Shown here: positions 14,777 through 22,265 of the stretch, piece by piece | How positions within the stretch are numbered: position 1 is the first letter of the stretch | Layout: each line of letters starts with the position of its first letter | Source: Lachnospiraceae bacterium | Lineage (GTDB): Bacteria; Bacillota_A; Clostridia; Lachnospirales; Lachnospiraceae | Length of the DNA: 22,265 bases | Assembly (NCBI GenBank): GCA_017621115.1 | Contig: JAGATU010000055.1 | Span: 1-22,265, forward strand | Direction of reading: 5' to 3' | Translations under genes and position numbers: made by a program | Notes under the pieces: model-generated | Seen by the model: only the letters and a program-made list of their open reading frames with translations | Told to the model about the DNA's origin: nothing | Databases searched by the model: none

Positions 14777-14867
14777 CTTAAATACCTCTTTTACCTTTTA
14801 ATACTATCACTTTATCATGTTTTAAATAAAATAACCATGGTTTTATCACGAAAATATGAGGAAAGGC

Positions 14868-14895
14868 ACTTTCACTGTCCGAGGGGCATAAAATA
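14868..14895 (+). promoter_or_regulatory. Candidate SigK-type promoter of sigK
   Basis: CATAAAATA (14887-14895) fits the SigK -10 pattern CATANNNTA, preceded by G, with AC at 14868-14869 as the minimal -35 about 17 bp upstream. It also matches the SigE -10 partly. Start site would be near 14902, leaving a very short leader. Short motifs make this tentative. Confidence 0.4.
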
Positions 14896-14919
14896 AAGAA
14901 AATGACTTTGGAGGACCAC

Positions 14920-15573
14920 ATGAAAACATTCCAACAGCCTCTGTCAAAAGAGGAGGAAGACAGATATTTGTATCTGCTCAACCACGGAACCCCCATACAG
15001 TCACAAGAAGCCAAGGAAATACTGATAACACGTAACCTCAGGCTTGTCGCCCATATTGCAAAAAAATATCAAAATGCGGATATGGAAGCACAGGACCTTA
15101 TTTCTATAGGAACCATCGGATTAATCAAGGCCATTCTTTCCTTTGATACGGATAAAAATTCAAAACTGGCCACTTATGCTGCAAAATGCATAGATAATGA
15201 ACTCTTAATGATGCTTCGCAACCGAAAAAAGACATCCCGGGAAGTCTCAATTTACGAACCCATCGGAACCGACAAAGAAGGAAATGAAATCAGTCTTCTC
15301 GATATATTAAAACAGGAACAGGCTGACATTGTTGATGATATGGACACCCGTGAGAGCCTCTCTCTTTTAGGAAGTATTATAGACAAATGCTTAAATGAGC
15401 GTGAAAAAGAAATCATACTTCTGCGCTACGGACTGATTACCGGAAGCGAAGTAACACAAAGGGAAATCGGTGAATACTTCAATATTTCAAGAAGTTATAT
15501 TTCACGCTTGGAAAAAAGAGCCCTGGAAAAACTCCGTAGCGAATACGAACGGCTGGGGCATACCGCCCCATAA
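14920..15573 (+). CDS. sigK: Sporulation sigma factor SigK (no pro-sequence)
   Basis: A 217-residue sigma-70-family factor that directs late mother-cell transcription (cortex/coat maturation). Region 2 is seen at about 28-110: NLRLVAHIAKKYQN, then EAQDLISIGTIGLIKAI, then KLATYAAKCIDNE. The stretch EPIGTDKEGNEISLLDIL (113-130) and region 4 with QREIGEYFNISRSYISRLEK (180-199) are close to Bacillus SigK. The ATG at 14920 is chosen because TTGGAGG (14908-14914) ends 5 nt before it; an ATG at 14902 overlaps that site. The protein begins MKTFQQPLS, which aligns with the residues after the ~20-residue Bacillus pro-peptide, so no pro-sequence is present. The gene is not split by a skin-like element. 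It converges on hemW with a 3-nt gap and no terminator between. Confidence 0.92.
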   Translation: MKTFQQPLSKEEEDRYLYLLNHGTPIQSQEAKEILITRNLRLVAHIAKKYQNADMEAQDLISIGTIGLIKAILSFDTDKNSKLATYAAKCIDNELLMMLRNRKKTSREVSIYEPIGTDKEGNEISLLDILKQEQADIVDDMDTRESLSLLGSIIDKCLNEREKEIILLRYGLITGSEVTQREIGEYFNISRSYISRLEKRALEKLRSEYERLGHTAP

Positions 15574-15576
15574 ACA

Positions 15577-16773
15577 TTATTTATCCAAGATAAAATGAGA
15601 CATTACATAATTGGCGACGTCCGTTCCTTTTTTTGACAACCGCAACTTATCGCCATGCTGTAACAATAATCCTTCGGTTTTCATTTTTTCGATTTCTTTG
15701 CCGTATATTGTATCCATCGGTACCCTAAACAGGTTTTCAAACAGACCTATGGACACCCCTTTTTTCAAGCGGAGTCCCAAAAACATATATTCTTCCATTT
15801 TATCTTCTGCCGTTAATACCAACTCTTCTTCGATAATTTTCTCTGTGGCATTTTGAAGATAGAGTTCCATATCGGAAGTGTTTTTGTAACGGCATCCCTT
15901 AAAATAGGAGGCTGCGCCAAGACCCAGACCCAAATATTCAATTCCGGTCCAGTAGGTCATATTATGGCGGCACTCATAACCCTTTTTGGCATAATTGGAA
16001 ATTTCATAGCGCACATAGCCTTCGCCCTGCAAAAACTTTACAGTACCGTGATACATCCTACGTTCCGTATCTTCATCCGGAAGGGGTAAATACATCGGCG
16101 CATATTCCATTGTCTGCGCAACCTCTTTTGGTTCACGGCAGTCCACAGCGTACCGCTCATAAAAAGGAGTTCCCTCCTCAATAATCAGACTGTATGCCGA
16201 AACATGCTCCGGTTGCAATGCAACAACTGATGCAAGCGTATGCATATAGGATTCATATGTCTGCCCCGGGAGCGCAGACATAATATCCACATTGATATTG
16301 GCAAAACCGGCCTTACGGGCAGCATCAAATGTTTCCAGGAACTGACGGTAATTATGAATTCGTCCCAACTCCTTCAGTTCCTTATCATTTGCCGATTGCA
16401 GACCGATGCTTAAGCGGTTGATTCCCAAGTCCCTAAATGCGGCTAATTTTTGCAAATCGGCCGTTGCAGGATTACATTCCACTGTAATCTCTGCGTCTTC
16501 ACAAAGATGATATCCTTTCCTTATGGCAGCCATTATCCGTTTCATTTGCAAGCTGCTTAAAAGTGACGGTGTTCCTCCCCCAAAGAATACGGAGATAATC
16601 CTGTATTCCTCACATGACTTAGCCATAACGGAAATTTCACGTAATAATGCCTTTACGTAATCTTCCCGCTCCCGCCAACACGCGGGAGCAGACAGGAAAT
16701 CACAGTAAAGGCATTTCTTTTTGCAAAAAGGAATATGAATATATAAACTTAACGGTAATTTATCAGTTTTCAT
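15577..16773 (-). CDS. hemW: Radical SAM heme chaperone HemW
   Basis: A 398-residue HemW (long annotated as HemN-like coproporphyrinogen oxidase), a radical SAM protein that binds and delivers heme. The cluster motif C17-x3-C21-x2-C24 is in [16 protein letters not shown], followed by [10 protein letters not shown] (63-72, SAM binding), [16 protein letters not shown] and MSALPGQT. A HemW C-terminal half follows with [15 protein letters not shown] and [12 protein letters not shown]. Bona fide HemN has longer N-terminal sequence and an extra cysteine next to the motif; neither is seen here. The ATG (16771-16773) overlaps the lepA stop by 11 nt and has almost no ribosome site of its own, so translation is probably coupled to lepA. 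Confidence 0.94.
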   Translation of the reverse strand: MKTDKLPLSLYIHIPFCKKKCLYCDFLSAPACWREREDYVKALLREISVMAKSCEEYRIISVFFGGGTPSLLSSLQMKRIMAAIRKGYHLCEDAEITVECNPATADLQKLAAFRDLGINRLSIGLQSANDKELKELGRIHNYRQFLETFDAARKAGFANINVDIMSALPGQTYESYMHTLASVVALQPEHVSAYSLIIEEGTPFYERYAVDCREPKEVAQTMEYAPMYLPLPDEDTERRMYHGTVKFLQGEGYVRYEISNYAKKGYECRHNMTYWTGIEYLGLGLGAASYFKGCRYKNTSDMELYLQNATEKIIEEELVLTAEDKMEEYMFLGLRLKKGVSIGLFENLFRVPMDTIYGKEIEKMKTEGLLLQHGDKLRLSKKGTDVANYVMSHFILDK

Positions 16774-18577
16774 CCAATTTCAATACACTCATAAATGCTT
16801 TCTGCGGGATTTCTACATTGCCCACCTGACGCATTCTCTTCTTTCCTTCTTTTTGCTTCTCCAATAATTTCTTTTTACGGGTAATATCACCACCGTAACA
16901 TTTAGCAAGCACGTCCTTACGCATTGCCTTTACGGTCTCTCTGGCAATAACCTTGCCGCCGACTGCGGCCTGAATCGGAATTTCAAACAGGTGTCTTGGA
17001 ATCTCTTCTTTGAGTTTCTCACACATTCTTCTTCCGCGTTCATACGCACTCTCTTTATGCACAATAAAGGAAAGTGCATCCACTTCTTCTTTATTAATCA
17101 AAATATCCAATTTAACAAGTTCGGACTGCTCGTACCCCTTCATCTCATAATCAAAGGACGCATATCCTCTGGAGCGGGATTTGAGAGCATCGAAAAAGTC
17201 ATAAATAATCTCATTAAGCGGGAGTTCATATTTTAAAAGTACACGCGTCTCTTCCATATACTCCATGCCAAGCTGACGTCCGCGTCTTTCTTGACAAAGT
17301 CCCATAATCGCACCGATAAATTCGGTTGTAACCATAATCTCTGCCGTTACAATCGGTTCTTCCATGTACTCTATCTCAGAAGGATCCGGTAAATTGGAAG
17401 GATTGGTCAACTCAATCACTTCGCCATTGCTCTTGTGCACTTTATATATAACACCCGGTGCTGTTGTTACCAAATCCAGGTTGTATTCTCTTTCCAAACG
17501 CTCCTGGATAATCTCCAGATGCAGTAAGCCGAGGAAACCGCAACGGAAACCAAACCCAAGCGCAATTGATGTCTCCGGTTCAAAATGCAGGGATGCATCA
17601 TTAAGCTGTAATTTTTCAAGAGCATCTCGCAAATCCGGATACTTGGCTCCGTCTGCCGGATACATACCGCAATATACCATGGAAGTTACCTTCTTATAAC
17701 CCGGTAACGGCTCCGCACATGGATTCTGTGCATTAGTTATGGTATCACCAACTGCGGTGTCTTTTACATTTTTGATAGATGCGGTAATATAACCTACCAT
17801 ACCGGCTGACAATTCATCGCAGGGAATAAACTGTCCCGCGCCAAAAGTACCGACTTCCACTACCTCACAAGTTGCACCGGTCGCCATCATCTTAATCGGT
17901 GTTCCCTTGGTTACCGTACCTTCCATAATACGGCAGAATACGATAACGCCTCTGTAAGAATCGTATAAAGAGTCAAAAATAAGAGCCCGGAGCGGTGCAT
18001 TTGCATCTCCCTTCGGTGCCGGAATTTTGGCAACAATCTGCTCCAACACTTCCTCGATACCGATACCGTTTTTGGCACTGATAAGCGGAGCATCCTGCGC
18101 TTCAATACCGATAACATCCTCTATCTCATCAATAACTCTTTGCGGTTCCGCACTCGGCAAATCAATCTTATTGATTACCGGGAAAACATCCAGATTATGG
18201 TCAAGTGCCAGATATACATTGGCAAGTGTCTGCGCTTCAATGCCCTGTGCCGCATCGACAATCAGAATCGCACCATCACAGGCAGCCAGTGCACGGCTCA
18301 CTTCATAGTTAAAATCCACGTGTCCCGGTGTATCAATCAGGTTAAAAATGTACTCCTCGCCATCCTTAGCCTTATAAACGGTACGGACAGTCTGCGCCTT
18401 GATTGTAATACCACGCTCACGCTCAATATCCATATTATCTAAAATCTGTTCCTGCATCTCACGGCTTGTTAAAAGTCCCGTATGCTCGATAATACGGTCC
18501 GCCAATGTACTTTTACCATGGTCAATATGAGCCACGATACAGAAATTTCTAATCTTTGACTGGTCAACTGTTGACAT
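16763..18577 (-). CDS. lepA: Elongation factor 4 (LepA) GTPase
   Basis: A 604-residue LepA/EF4, a ribosome-associated translational GTPase. G1 AHIDHGKST (16-24), G2 RGITI (55-59), G3 DTPGH and G4 NKID are all intact. Domains II-III follow, and the LepA-specific C-terminal domain ends near [25 protein letters not shown] and the [16 protein letters not shown] tail. The frame is open to 18655, but the ATG at 18575-18577 ([11 protein letters not shown]) gives the standard length and has an AGGG site; the upstream part contains the promoter leader. A near-consensus promoter lies 70-100 bp upstream. First gene of the lepA-hemW operon. Confidence 0.97.
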   Translation of the reverse strand: MSTVDQSKIRNFCIVAHIDHGKSTLADRIIEHTGLLTSREMQEQILDNMDIERERGITIKAQTVRTVYKAKDGEEYIFNLIDTPGHVDFNYEVSRALAACDGAILIVDAAQGIEAQTLANVYLALDHNLDVFPVINKIDLPSAEPQRVIDEIEDVIGIEAQDAPLISAKNGIGIEEVLEQIVAKIPAPKGDANAPLRALIFDSLYDSYRGVIVFCRIMEGTVTKGTPIKMMATGATCEVVEVGTFGAGQFIPCDELSAGMVGYITASIKNVKDTAVGDTITNAQNPCAEPLPGYKKVTSMVYCGMYPADGAKYPDLRDALEKLQLNDASLHFEPETSIALGFGFRCGFLGLLHLEIIQERLEREYNLDLVTTAPGVIYKVHKSNGEVIELTNPSNLPDPSEIEYMEEPIVTAEIMVTTEFIGAIMGLCQERRGRQLGMEYMEETRVLLKYELPLNEIIYDFFDALKSRSRGYASFDYEMKGYEQSELVKLDILINKEEVDALSFIVHKESAYERGRRMCEKLKEEIPRHLFEIPIQAAVGGKVIARETVKAMRKDVLAKCYGGDITRKKKLLEKQKEGKKRMRQVGNVEIPQKAFMSVLKLDEN

Positions 18578-18645
18578 GTAATACCCTGCCTTTACAAATT
18601 CTTTTTGCTTCCTCATTGCTGAAACTCCGCAAAAAGTCAAGAATA

Positions 18646-18674
18646 AGTATAGCAAAGTGCGTTTGCAAGGTCAA
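18646..18674 (-). promoter_or_regulatory. Promoter of lepA-hemW
   Basis: On the minus strand, TTGACC (18674-18669) and TATACT (18651-18646) are 17 bp apart. Start site near 18639 gives a leader of about 62 nt. The -35 lies 15 bp beyond the spoIIP stop, and no terminator separates them, so spoIIP read-through could add to lepA expression during sporulation. Confidence 0.82.
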
Positions 18675-18688
18675 CGGATAATTACTGC

Positions 18689-19972
18689 TTATGATTCTTC
18701 CCCGGTTAAGCACATGGAAAGAACATGCGCCAAAATATCCAAAGTATTTCTGGCCTCCTCACAGGTATTGGTCTGCGCTCCCAGTTCAATCAAAAGTGTC
18801 TTGGGTTTTAAGTGCATATTATACCGGTAACCTTTTAAATATATCCTTCTGGTCAAACCCGGATAATATTCGTTACACAAAACCTGCATCTGAAACGAAA
18901 ACGCAAGATTATCGTCTATGTACGGATTTTCTAAATATCCGATATCCCCCTGCTTTATGGTATGGGATAAGCCGTTAAAAAACATCACCTGCGCCGCCTG
19001 TTTCCCATTCTGCGTCGACACCAGTTTCGTTTCTTCAGCAACCGCATCCCTGTGCAAATCAATTACAACCTCAACAGACGGATATTCTTCAAGCAATGCC
19101 TCTATATTCGGCAGGGAATACGAATACGCATAATCCCTGGTTTCCACATCATACTCACCGGTATGATGCAACACTTCAAAACCGTACTCTTCCTTTAAAA
19201 GTGTAGCCAGATATTCACCTGCTCCTACTATGGAAGTATTTTCATCCCCCGGAATAGAATCCGCAAAGGTTTCCTGCGAATGCGTATGATATATCAGAAT
19301 CTGCGGACCTCCGTTTCCTTTTTCGATGGTTAAATCTTTTTCCATCAGAGTCTTCGGATTAATTCTCTCATCCTCAATCTCTGTTGTTGCATCCACCGCA
19401 AAAAACTCTTTCCGGATAATTTCCGGATCGGAATATTCTTCCCAAACATATTCTTTCTGTTTTGTGTGTACCGGCTCAAATTCACCGGGCATCAAAAAGA
19501 CAGAAGCCACATCTGCTTCTTCCTGTGGTACTTCTGTCTGTTCGTCCTCTGTATCCGTTTCTTTTACCTCTTTTGCCACGTCATCTTCCGTGTGTTCTTC
19601 TTCCAATACACTTTTTGCATTCTCTTCCAATAACTGTGTCTTTATTTCCTCACCAAGTGCCAATTGCGTCTTATTTTCCGCATTCTTTGAAACTGCTTCC
19701 TGCGTAATCAGATATTGATACAATGGGCTCAATGTCCCGATTGCCGCCTCATAAGTATTATTATGATTCCCTTCATGAAACATATATCCAAATACAGGCA
19801 GGAAGGTTTGTACCATTTCCCACTCCGGGCCGTTTCCAAATACTTCTTTTTCCGATATGGTGTACGTTTTTATTGCCTTCGGCTCCTTTGGCTGCGCACT
19901 AAACAGAACTGCAAGCATTATACTCACGACCAGAACCGCACATGTCCTACGAATTACTACTCTGATTTCCAT
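18689..19972 (-). CDS. spoIIP: Stage II sporulation protein P (SpoIIP)
   Basis: About 427 residues. SpoIIP is a membrane-anchored peptidoglycan amidase/endopeptidase of the engulfment machinery, working with SpoIID and SpoIIM. An N-terminal basic segment and a single hydrophobic anchor (AVLVVSIMLAVLFSA) precede a long Glu/Thr/Val-rich linker of low complexity. The catalytic domain follows with ILIYHTHSQETF, SIVGAGEYLATLLKEEYG and VEVVIDLHRDA, where His of HTH, the Glu and the DxHRD site are expected metal/catalytic residues. The ATG at 19970-19972 is preferred because an in-frame ATG at 20026 falls inside the rpsT terminator; neither has a ribosome site. Only about 40 bp separate it from that terminator. 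Identity is secure, start uncertain. Confidence 0.88.
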   Translation of the reverse strand: MEIRVVIRRTCAVLVVSIMLAVLFSAQPKEPKAIKTYTISEKEVFGNGPEWEMVQTFLPVFGYMFHEGNHNNTYEAAIGTLSPLYQYLITQEAVSKNAENKTQLALGEEIKTQLLEENAKSVLEEEHTEDDVAKEVKETDTEDEQTEVPQEEADVASVFLMPGEFEPVHTKQKEYVWEEYSDPEIIRKEFFAVDATTEIEDERINPKTLMEKDLTIEKGNGGPQILIYHTHSQETFADSIPGDENTSIVGAGEYLATLLKEEYGFEVLHHTGEYDVETRDYAYSYSLPNIEALLEEYPSVEVVIDLHRDAVAEETKLVSTQNGKQAAQVMFFNGLSHTIKQGDIGYLENPYIDDNLAFSFQMQVLCNEYYPGLTRRIYLKGYRYNMHLKPKTLLIELGAQTNTCEEARNTLDILAHVLSMCLTGEES

Positions 19973-20002
19973 GTAGTAAGATATGCGGAAATATTCTTTT
20001 TT

Positions 20003-20044
20003 ATGTAATAAAAAAGACACCCGCATGACGGTACGGGTGTCTTT
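20003..20044 (-). terminator. Terminator of rpsT
   Basis: On the minus strand, AAAGACACCCG (20044-20034) and CGGGTGTCTTT (20023-20013) form an 11-bp stem with a 10-nt loop, followed by TTTATTA. It begins 13 nt after the rpsT stop and separates rpsT from spoIIP. Confidence 0.93.
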
Positions 20045-20057
20045 AAAAATTCATTTA

Positions 20058-20321
20058 TTAAGCCATTTCATTTACAGCTTTTGCAAGACGGGATACTTTT
20101 CTGGAAGAAGTATTCTTATGATACACTCCCTTAGAAGTTGCCTTATCAATTGTCGCTGTAGCTTCTAACAAAGCAGCCTTTGCAGCTTCTTTATCGTTAG
20201 CATCGATTGCAGCGTATACTTTCTTAATAGAAGTCTTTACACCGGATCTGATAGCTTTATTACGTTCTGCATTAGCTCTGCTTACTAAGATTCTCTTCTT
20301 TGCGGATTTGATATTAGCCAA
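20058..20321 (-). CDS. rpsT: 30S ribosomal protein S20, TTG start
   Basis: An 87-residue S20, a basic helical protein binding 16S rRNA early in 30S assembly. The N-terminal ANIKSAKKRILVSRANAERN, the Ala/Lys-rich middle and the C-terminal YHKNTSSRKVSRLAKAVNEM are diagnostic. The start codon is TTG (20319-20321), preceded by a strong AGGAGG about 8 nt away. No in-frame ATG is available at the N-terminus. E. coli rpsT also starts with UUG and is autoregulated by S20. It has its own promoter and terminator, so it is monocistronic. Confidence 0.97.
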   Translation of the reverse strand: MANIKSAKKRILVSRANAERNKAIRSGVKTSIKKVYAAIDANDKEAAKAALLEATATIDKATSKGVYHKNTSSRKVSRLAKAVNEMA

Positions 20322-20364
20322 GATCTACACCTCCTGATCATTCATCTACTTTACTGGTAAGTGA

Positions 20365-20397
20365 TACATCTAAGCCGGACACGGACGATTCGATGTA
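20365..20397 (-). promoter_or_regulatory. Structured 5' leader of rpsT
   Basis: Within the ~84-nt leader, TACATC and GATGTA arms close a 33-nt element with a small CCG/CGG inner helix. It lies between the start site (about 20405) and the ribosome site. S20-dependent control is a guess by analogy; no known leader class was recognised. Confidence 0.35.
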
Positions 20398-20411
20398 AAC
20401 ACGCGTATTTT

Positions 20412-20440
20412 ATTTTAGGTTAAGAGTCCTTTATTGTCAA
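20412..20440 (-). promoter_or_regulatory. Promoter of rpsT
   Basis: On the minus strand, TTGACA (20440-20435) and TAAAAT (20417-20412) are 17 bp apart, close to consensus. Expected start site near 20405. Confidence 0.85.
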
Positions 20441-20597
20441 TAGTTATTTTCAATAGTTTTATTGATTTTAGGCTTTTTTGTACATATTTTTTCGTCTTCT
20501 GCAAAAAATAACTTCTGTCCGCATAGTATTAAAATACAAATACAATACTTGCGCAAACATTCCATACATCAATTAATAGAAAAAAAGGAGTTTCCCC

Positions 20598-21539
20598 ATG
20601 GCTTATTTTCCCATACGAACCGACCTTGCATTGGAAGCACGCGAATTTATAGAAGAAGCTAACGGTGAAATGCGTGGCATCATCGTTGATACTTATAATG
20701 ATGCCTCCGATACCATCCGCGTTACCCACGTACAGATTACCACCAAAAACGGAGCAAAAGCAATGGGAAAACCAATCGGTACTTATATTACCTTGGAAGC
20801 GGATGCCCTGACGGAACCGGATGAAGGTTACCATCGGGAAGTCTCTGTCTGTATCGCCAAACATTTACAGGAGCTTCTGGATGCATGTATTGAGAGTAAA
20901 ACTCTTGACAGCGAAAAATCCGTACTCGTTGTCGGCTTGGGAAACCGTGACGTTACCGCTGATGCACTTGGCCCGGAAGTTCTGGACCATATCAATATCA
21001 CAAGGCATATGTTGCGTCAGTTCGGTCCTGCTGCCTATTGCGGTAAAAAAGTTCCTCAAATCAGCGGACTGGTCCCCGGTGTCATGGGAAAAACCGGTAT
21101 GGAAACTGCCGAAATCGTCAGCGGTGTCGTAAATTCCACAAAGCCGGACCTTATTATTGTAATTGATGCTCTGGCTGCCAGAAGCACCAAGCGTCTTACA
21201 CGTACCATACAAATTACCAATACCGGTATCCATCCCGGTTCCGGTGTCGGGAATCACAGGCATTCCCTCACACAGGAAAGTCTTGGCGTTCCGGTAATTG
21301 CCATAGGCATTCCCACTGTCGTTGATGCTGCCACCATAGTAAATGATGCCGTCGAACGCATCAACATCAATCACAAAAATAATATTGAATTTTTTACGGA
21401 AGACACCAAGGAAACTCTTTACGACATGCATAATATGTATGTCACCACCAAGGACATTGATTCTACTATTAAACGTCTCGGCTTTACTTTGTCGGAAGGT
21501 CTTAATATTGCCTTTGACCTCTCCGCCGAATCCGTATAA
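20598..21539 (+). CDS. gpr: Germination protease GPR
   Basis: A 313-residue aspartic-type protease (family A25) that degrades small acid-soluble spore proteins on germination. The N-terminal RTDLALEA (7-14) is the conserved, SASP-cleavage-like self-processing region. The core has VVGLGNRDVTADALGP (111-126), SGLVPGVMGKTGMET (156-170), IIVIDALAARSTKRL (186-200) and GIHPGSGVGNHR. Asp122 and Asp190 match the two catalytic aspartates. The segment before RTDLA is only six residues, short for a pro-peptide. AAAAAGGAG lies 9-10 nt before the ATG. It is divergent from rpsT. No convincing SigG promoter was found. Expression in the forespore is expected from family knowledge. Confidence 0.94.
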   Translation: MAYFPIRTDLALEAREFIEEANGEMRGIIVDTYNDASDTIRVTHVQITTKNGAKAMGKPIGTYITLEADALTEPDEGYHREVSVCIAKHLQELLDACIESKTLDSEKSVLVVGLGNRDVTADALGPEVLDHINITRHMLRQFGPAAYCGKKVPQISGLVPGVMGKTGMETAEIVSGVVNSTKPDLIIVIDALAARSTKRLTRTIQITNTGIHPGSGVGNHRHSLTQESLGVPVIAIGIPTVVDAATIVNDAVERININHKNNIEFFTEDTKETLYDMHNMYVTTKDIDSTIKRLGFTLSEGLNIAFDLSAESV

Positions 21540-21545
21540 ATAATC

Positions 21546-21602
21546 AAAAAGGGAGAATGTGCTGCCGTTTTTACGCGGATGCATCATTCTCCTCTTTTAT
21601 TT
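21546..21602. terminator. Bidirectional terminator between gpr and TPM gene
   Basis: GGAGAATG (21552-21559) pairs with CATTCTCC (21585-21592), extended by TGC/GCA across a one-base bulge. TCTTTTATTT follows on the plus strand and TTTTTGATT on the minus strand, so it serves both converging genes. Confidence 0.85.
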
Positions 21603-21611
21603 CAACATATA

Positions 21612-22265
21612 TTATCTGCGGTGTCCGCCTCCGCCAAAGCTGCTTCCGCCTGCGGAATGATGGCTTCCTCCGCCGCCTCCTCCGCCACCGGAACTTGAAT
21701 CACTCTGGATTCTGACACGGTTAAGGGATTTGCGCAGGAACCGGTCTTCCATAAAGCGTATTACAGGACGGCCGCCTGCTACATACGTGGAATTTGTTGT
21801 AGTCTTTTTACCCTTCTTCCCAAAACAGTTAATTGCAAAGAAAACAGCGGCAATTACAAATGAGCCAAGGATAAGAACCATTGGATTCAGGACTTCCCCA
21901 TCATCCTGGACATACACATTTTCGTATTCACACACAAAACGGTAATATGCTTCGTATGGGCTTTCTTCCACTACTTCAAGACTGTAATTTAACACGTAAT
22001 CAATCATACCGCTTGAAAAAGTATCCATTACATTTCCTGAAGTTAACATCCATGAATAAACACCTCCGTCGGCTTCACGGTACCAGTTATCCAAAAGAAG
22101 CGTACCGTCACCTATTGGCTTATTAAATCCGAACTTATGCTCCTCATAGAAATTGTCGGCATACACCATTACCCATTTATCCGTCGATACCGGACCGATG
22201 ATTTCTTCATATGGTTTCACATACTCTTCCAACGACTCGTTTAATGTAACAATTACAATATCACT
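21612..22265 (-). CDS. TPM-domain membrane protein, 5' part beyond window
   Basis: The 3' part of a gene; the frame is open to the right edge (217 residues visible) with no credible start inside. The visible N-terminal part, from SDIVIVTLNESLEEY through WVMVYADNFYEEHKFG, GDGTLLLDNW and FSSGMIDYVL, fits the TPM (TLP18.3/Psb32/MOLO-1; COG1512) domain. One transmembrane span follows (PMVLILGSFVIAAVFFAI), then a basic cytoplasmic-type segment and DRFLRKSLNRVRIQ. The tail is Gly/Ser/His-rich with eight consecutive Gly and ends GGGGHRR. This layout is common in clostridial TPM proteins. Their function is unresolved. An upstream signal peptide is expected but not visible. It ends at a shared bidirectional terminator with gpr. 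Confidence 0.82.
   Translation of the reverse strand, partial: SDIVIVTLNESLEEYVKPYEEIIGPVSTDKWVMVYADNFYEEHKFGFNKPIGDGTLLLDNWYREADGGVYSWMLTSGNVMDTFSSGMIDYVLNYSLEVVEESPYEAYYRFVCEYENVYVQDDGEVLNPMVLILGSFVIAAVFFAINCFGKKGKKTTTNSTYVAGGRPVIRFMEDRFLRKSLNRVRIQSDSSSGGGGGGGGSHHSAGGSSFGGGGHRR

Noticed and set aside
18578..18655. 26-residue extension of LepA
   Set aside because: It would begin only a few bases from the promoter -10 and exceeds the family's usual length; the start at 18577 matches other LepA proteins.
20520..20597. Possible SigG promoter of gpr (GCATA near 20530)
   Set aside because: No CATnnTA-like -10 lies at suitable spacing; the match is no better than expected by chance in AT-rich DNA.
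20865..21587. Long minus-strand open frame (240 codons) opposite gpr
   Set aside because: It lies antisense to a strongly conserved germination protease, has no recognisable domain and no ribosome site; it is a by-product of gpr codon use.
1..22265. CRISPR array, insertion sequence or prophage
   Set aside because: No regularly spaced direct repeats, transposase, integrase or phage structural gene was seen on either strand.

Overview
The window reads as a chromosomal segment of a spore-forming, low-to-mid GC Firmicute, most likely a Lachnospiraceae-type Clostridium. The evidence is a sporulation set (sigK, spoIIP, gpr), the Firmicute neighbourhood rpsT / gpr / spoIIP / lepA / hemW, a DUF2812-PadR pair, a TPM-domain protein with a Gly-rich tail, and strong AGGAGG-type ribosome sites. 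The genus is not determined. Most of it is core-genome-like. No insertion sequence, prophage or CRISPR array is visible.

Layout. (1) 1-1540: the 3' part of a PPi-dependent phosphofructokinase gene and its terminator. (2) 1557-2047 (-): a toxin-first RelE/HigB-type toxin-antitoxin pair whose antitoxin looks truncated before its HTH. (3) 2048-2500: a gene-poor stretch with one copy of a palindromic repeat, a perfect consensus promoter and tRNA-Leu(UAG) with its terminator. (4) 2628-4308 (-): a DUF2812 membrane protein and a PadR regulator in one operon. Its consensus promoter carries two identical palindromes, one between -35 and -10 and one just after the start site. (5) 4399-10735: a carbohydrate locus with a GH3 beta-glycosidase and a MATE transporter on the minus strand. 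Diverging from it are an AraC regulator and a SASA-type carbohydrate acetylesterase; the shared 266-bp region holds repeats. (6) 10755-14776 (-): pilT, comM and dprA on one strand, a DNA-uptake/processing group, with a second copy of the palindromic repeat between pilT and comM. (7) 14920-15573 (+): an uninterrupted sigK with no pro-sequence. (8) 15577-20440 (-): rpsT (TTG start), spoIIP, and lepA-hemW overlapping, with recognisable promoters for rpsT and lepA. (9) 20598-21539 (+): gpr, then a bidirectional terminator and the 3' part of a TPM-domain membrane protein gene running off the right edge.

How it works together. The GH3 enzyme and the esterase both lack signal peptides. They fit intracellular deacetylation and cleavage of imported plant-type oligosaccharides under AraC-type control. 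ComM (branch-migration helicase), DprA (RecA loader) and PilT (pilus retraction) would cover DNA pulling and recombination in transformation. SigK, SpoIIP and GPR belong to mother-cell transcription, engulfment and germination. The most notable points are the promoter-embedded palindromes of the PadR operon, the truncated antitoxin beside an intact-looking toxin, the repeated palindrome at two unlinked sites, and the pro-less SigK.
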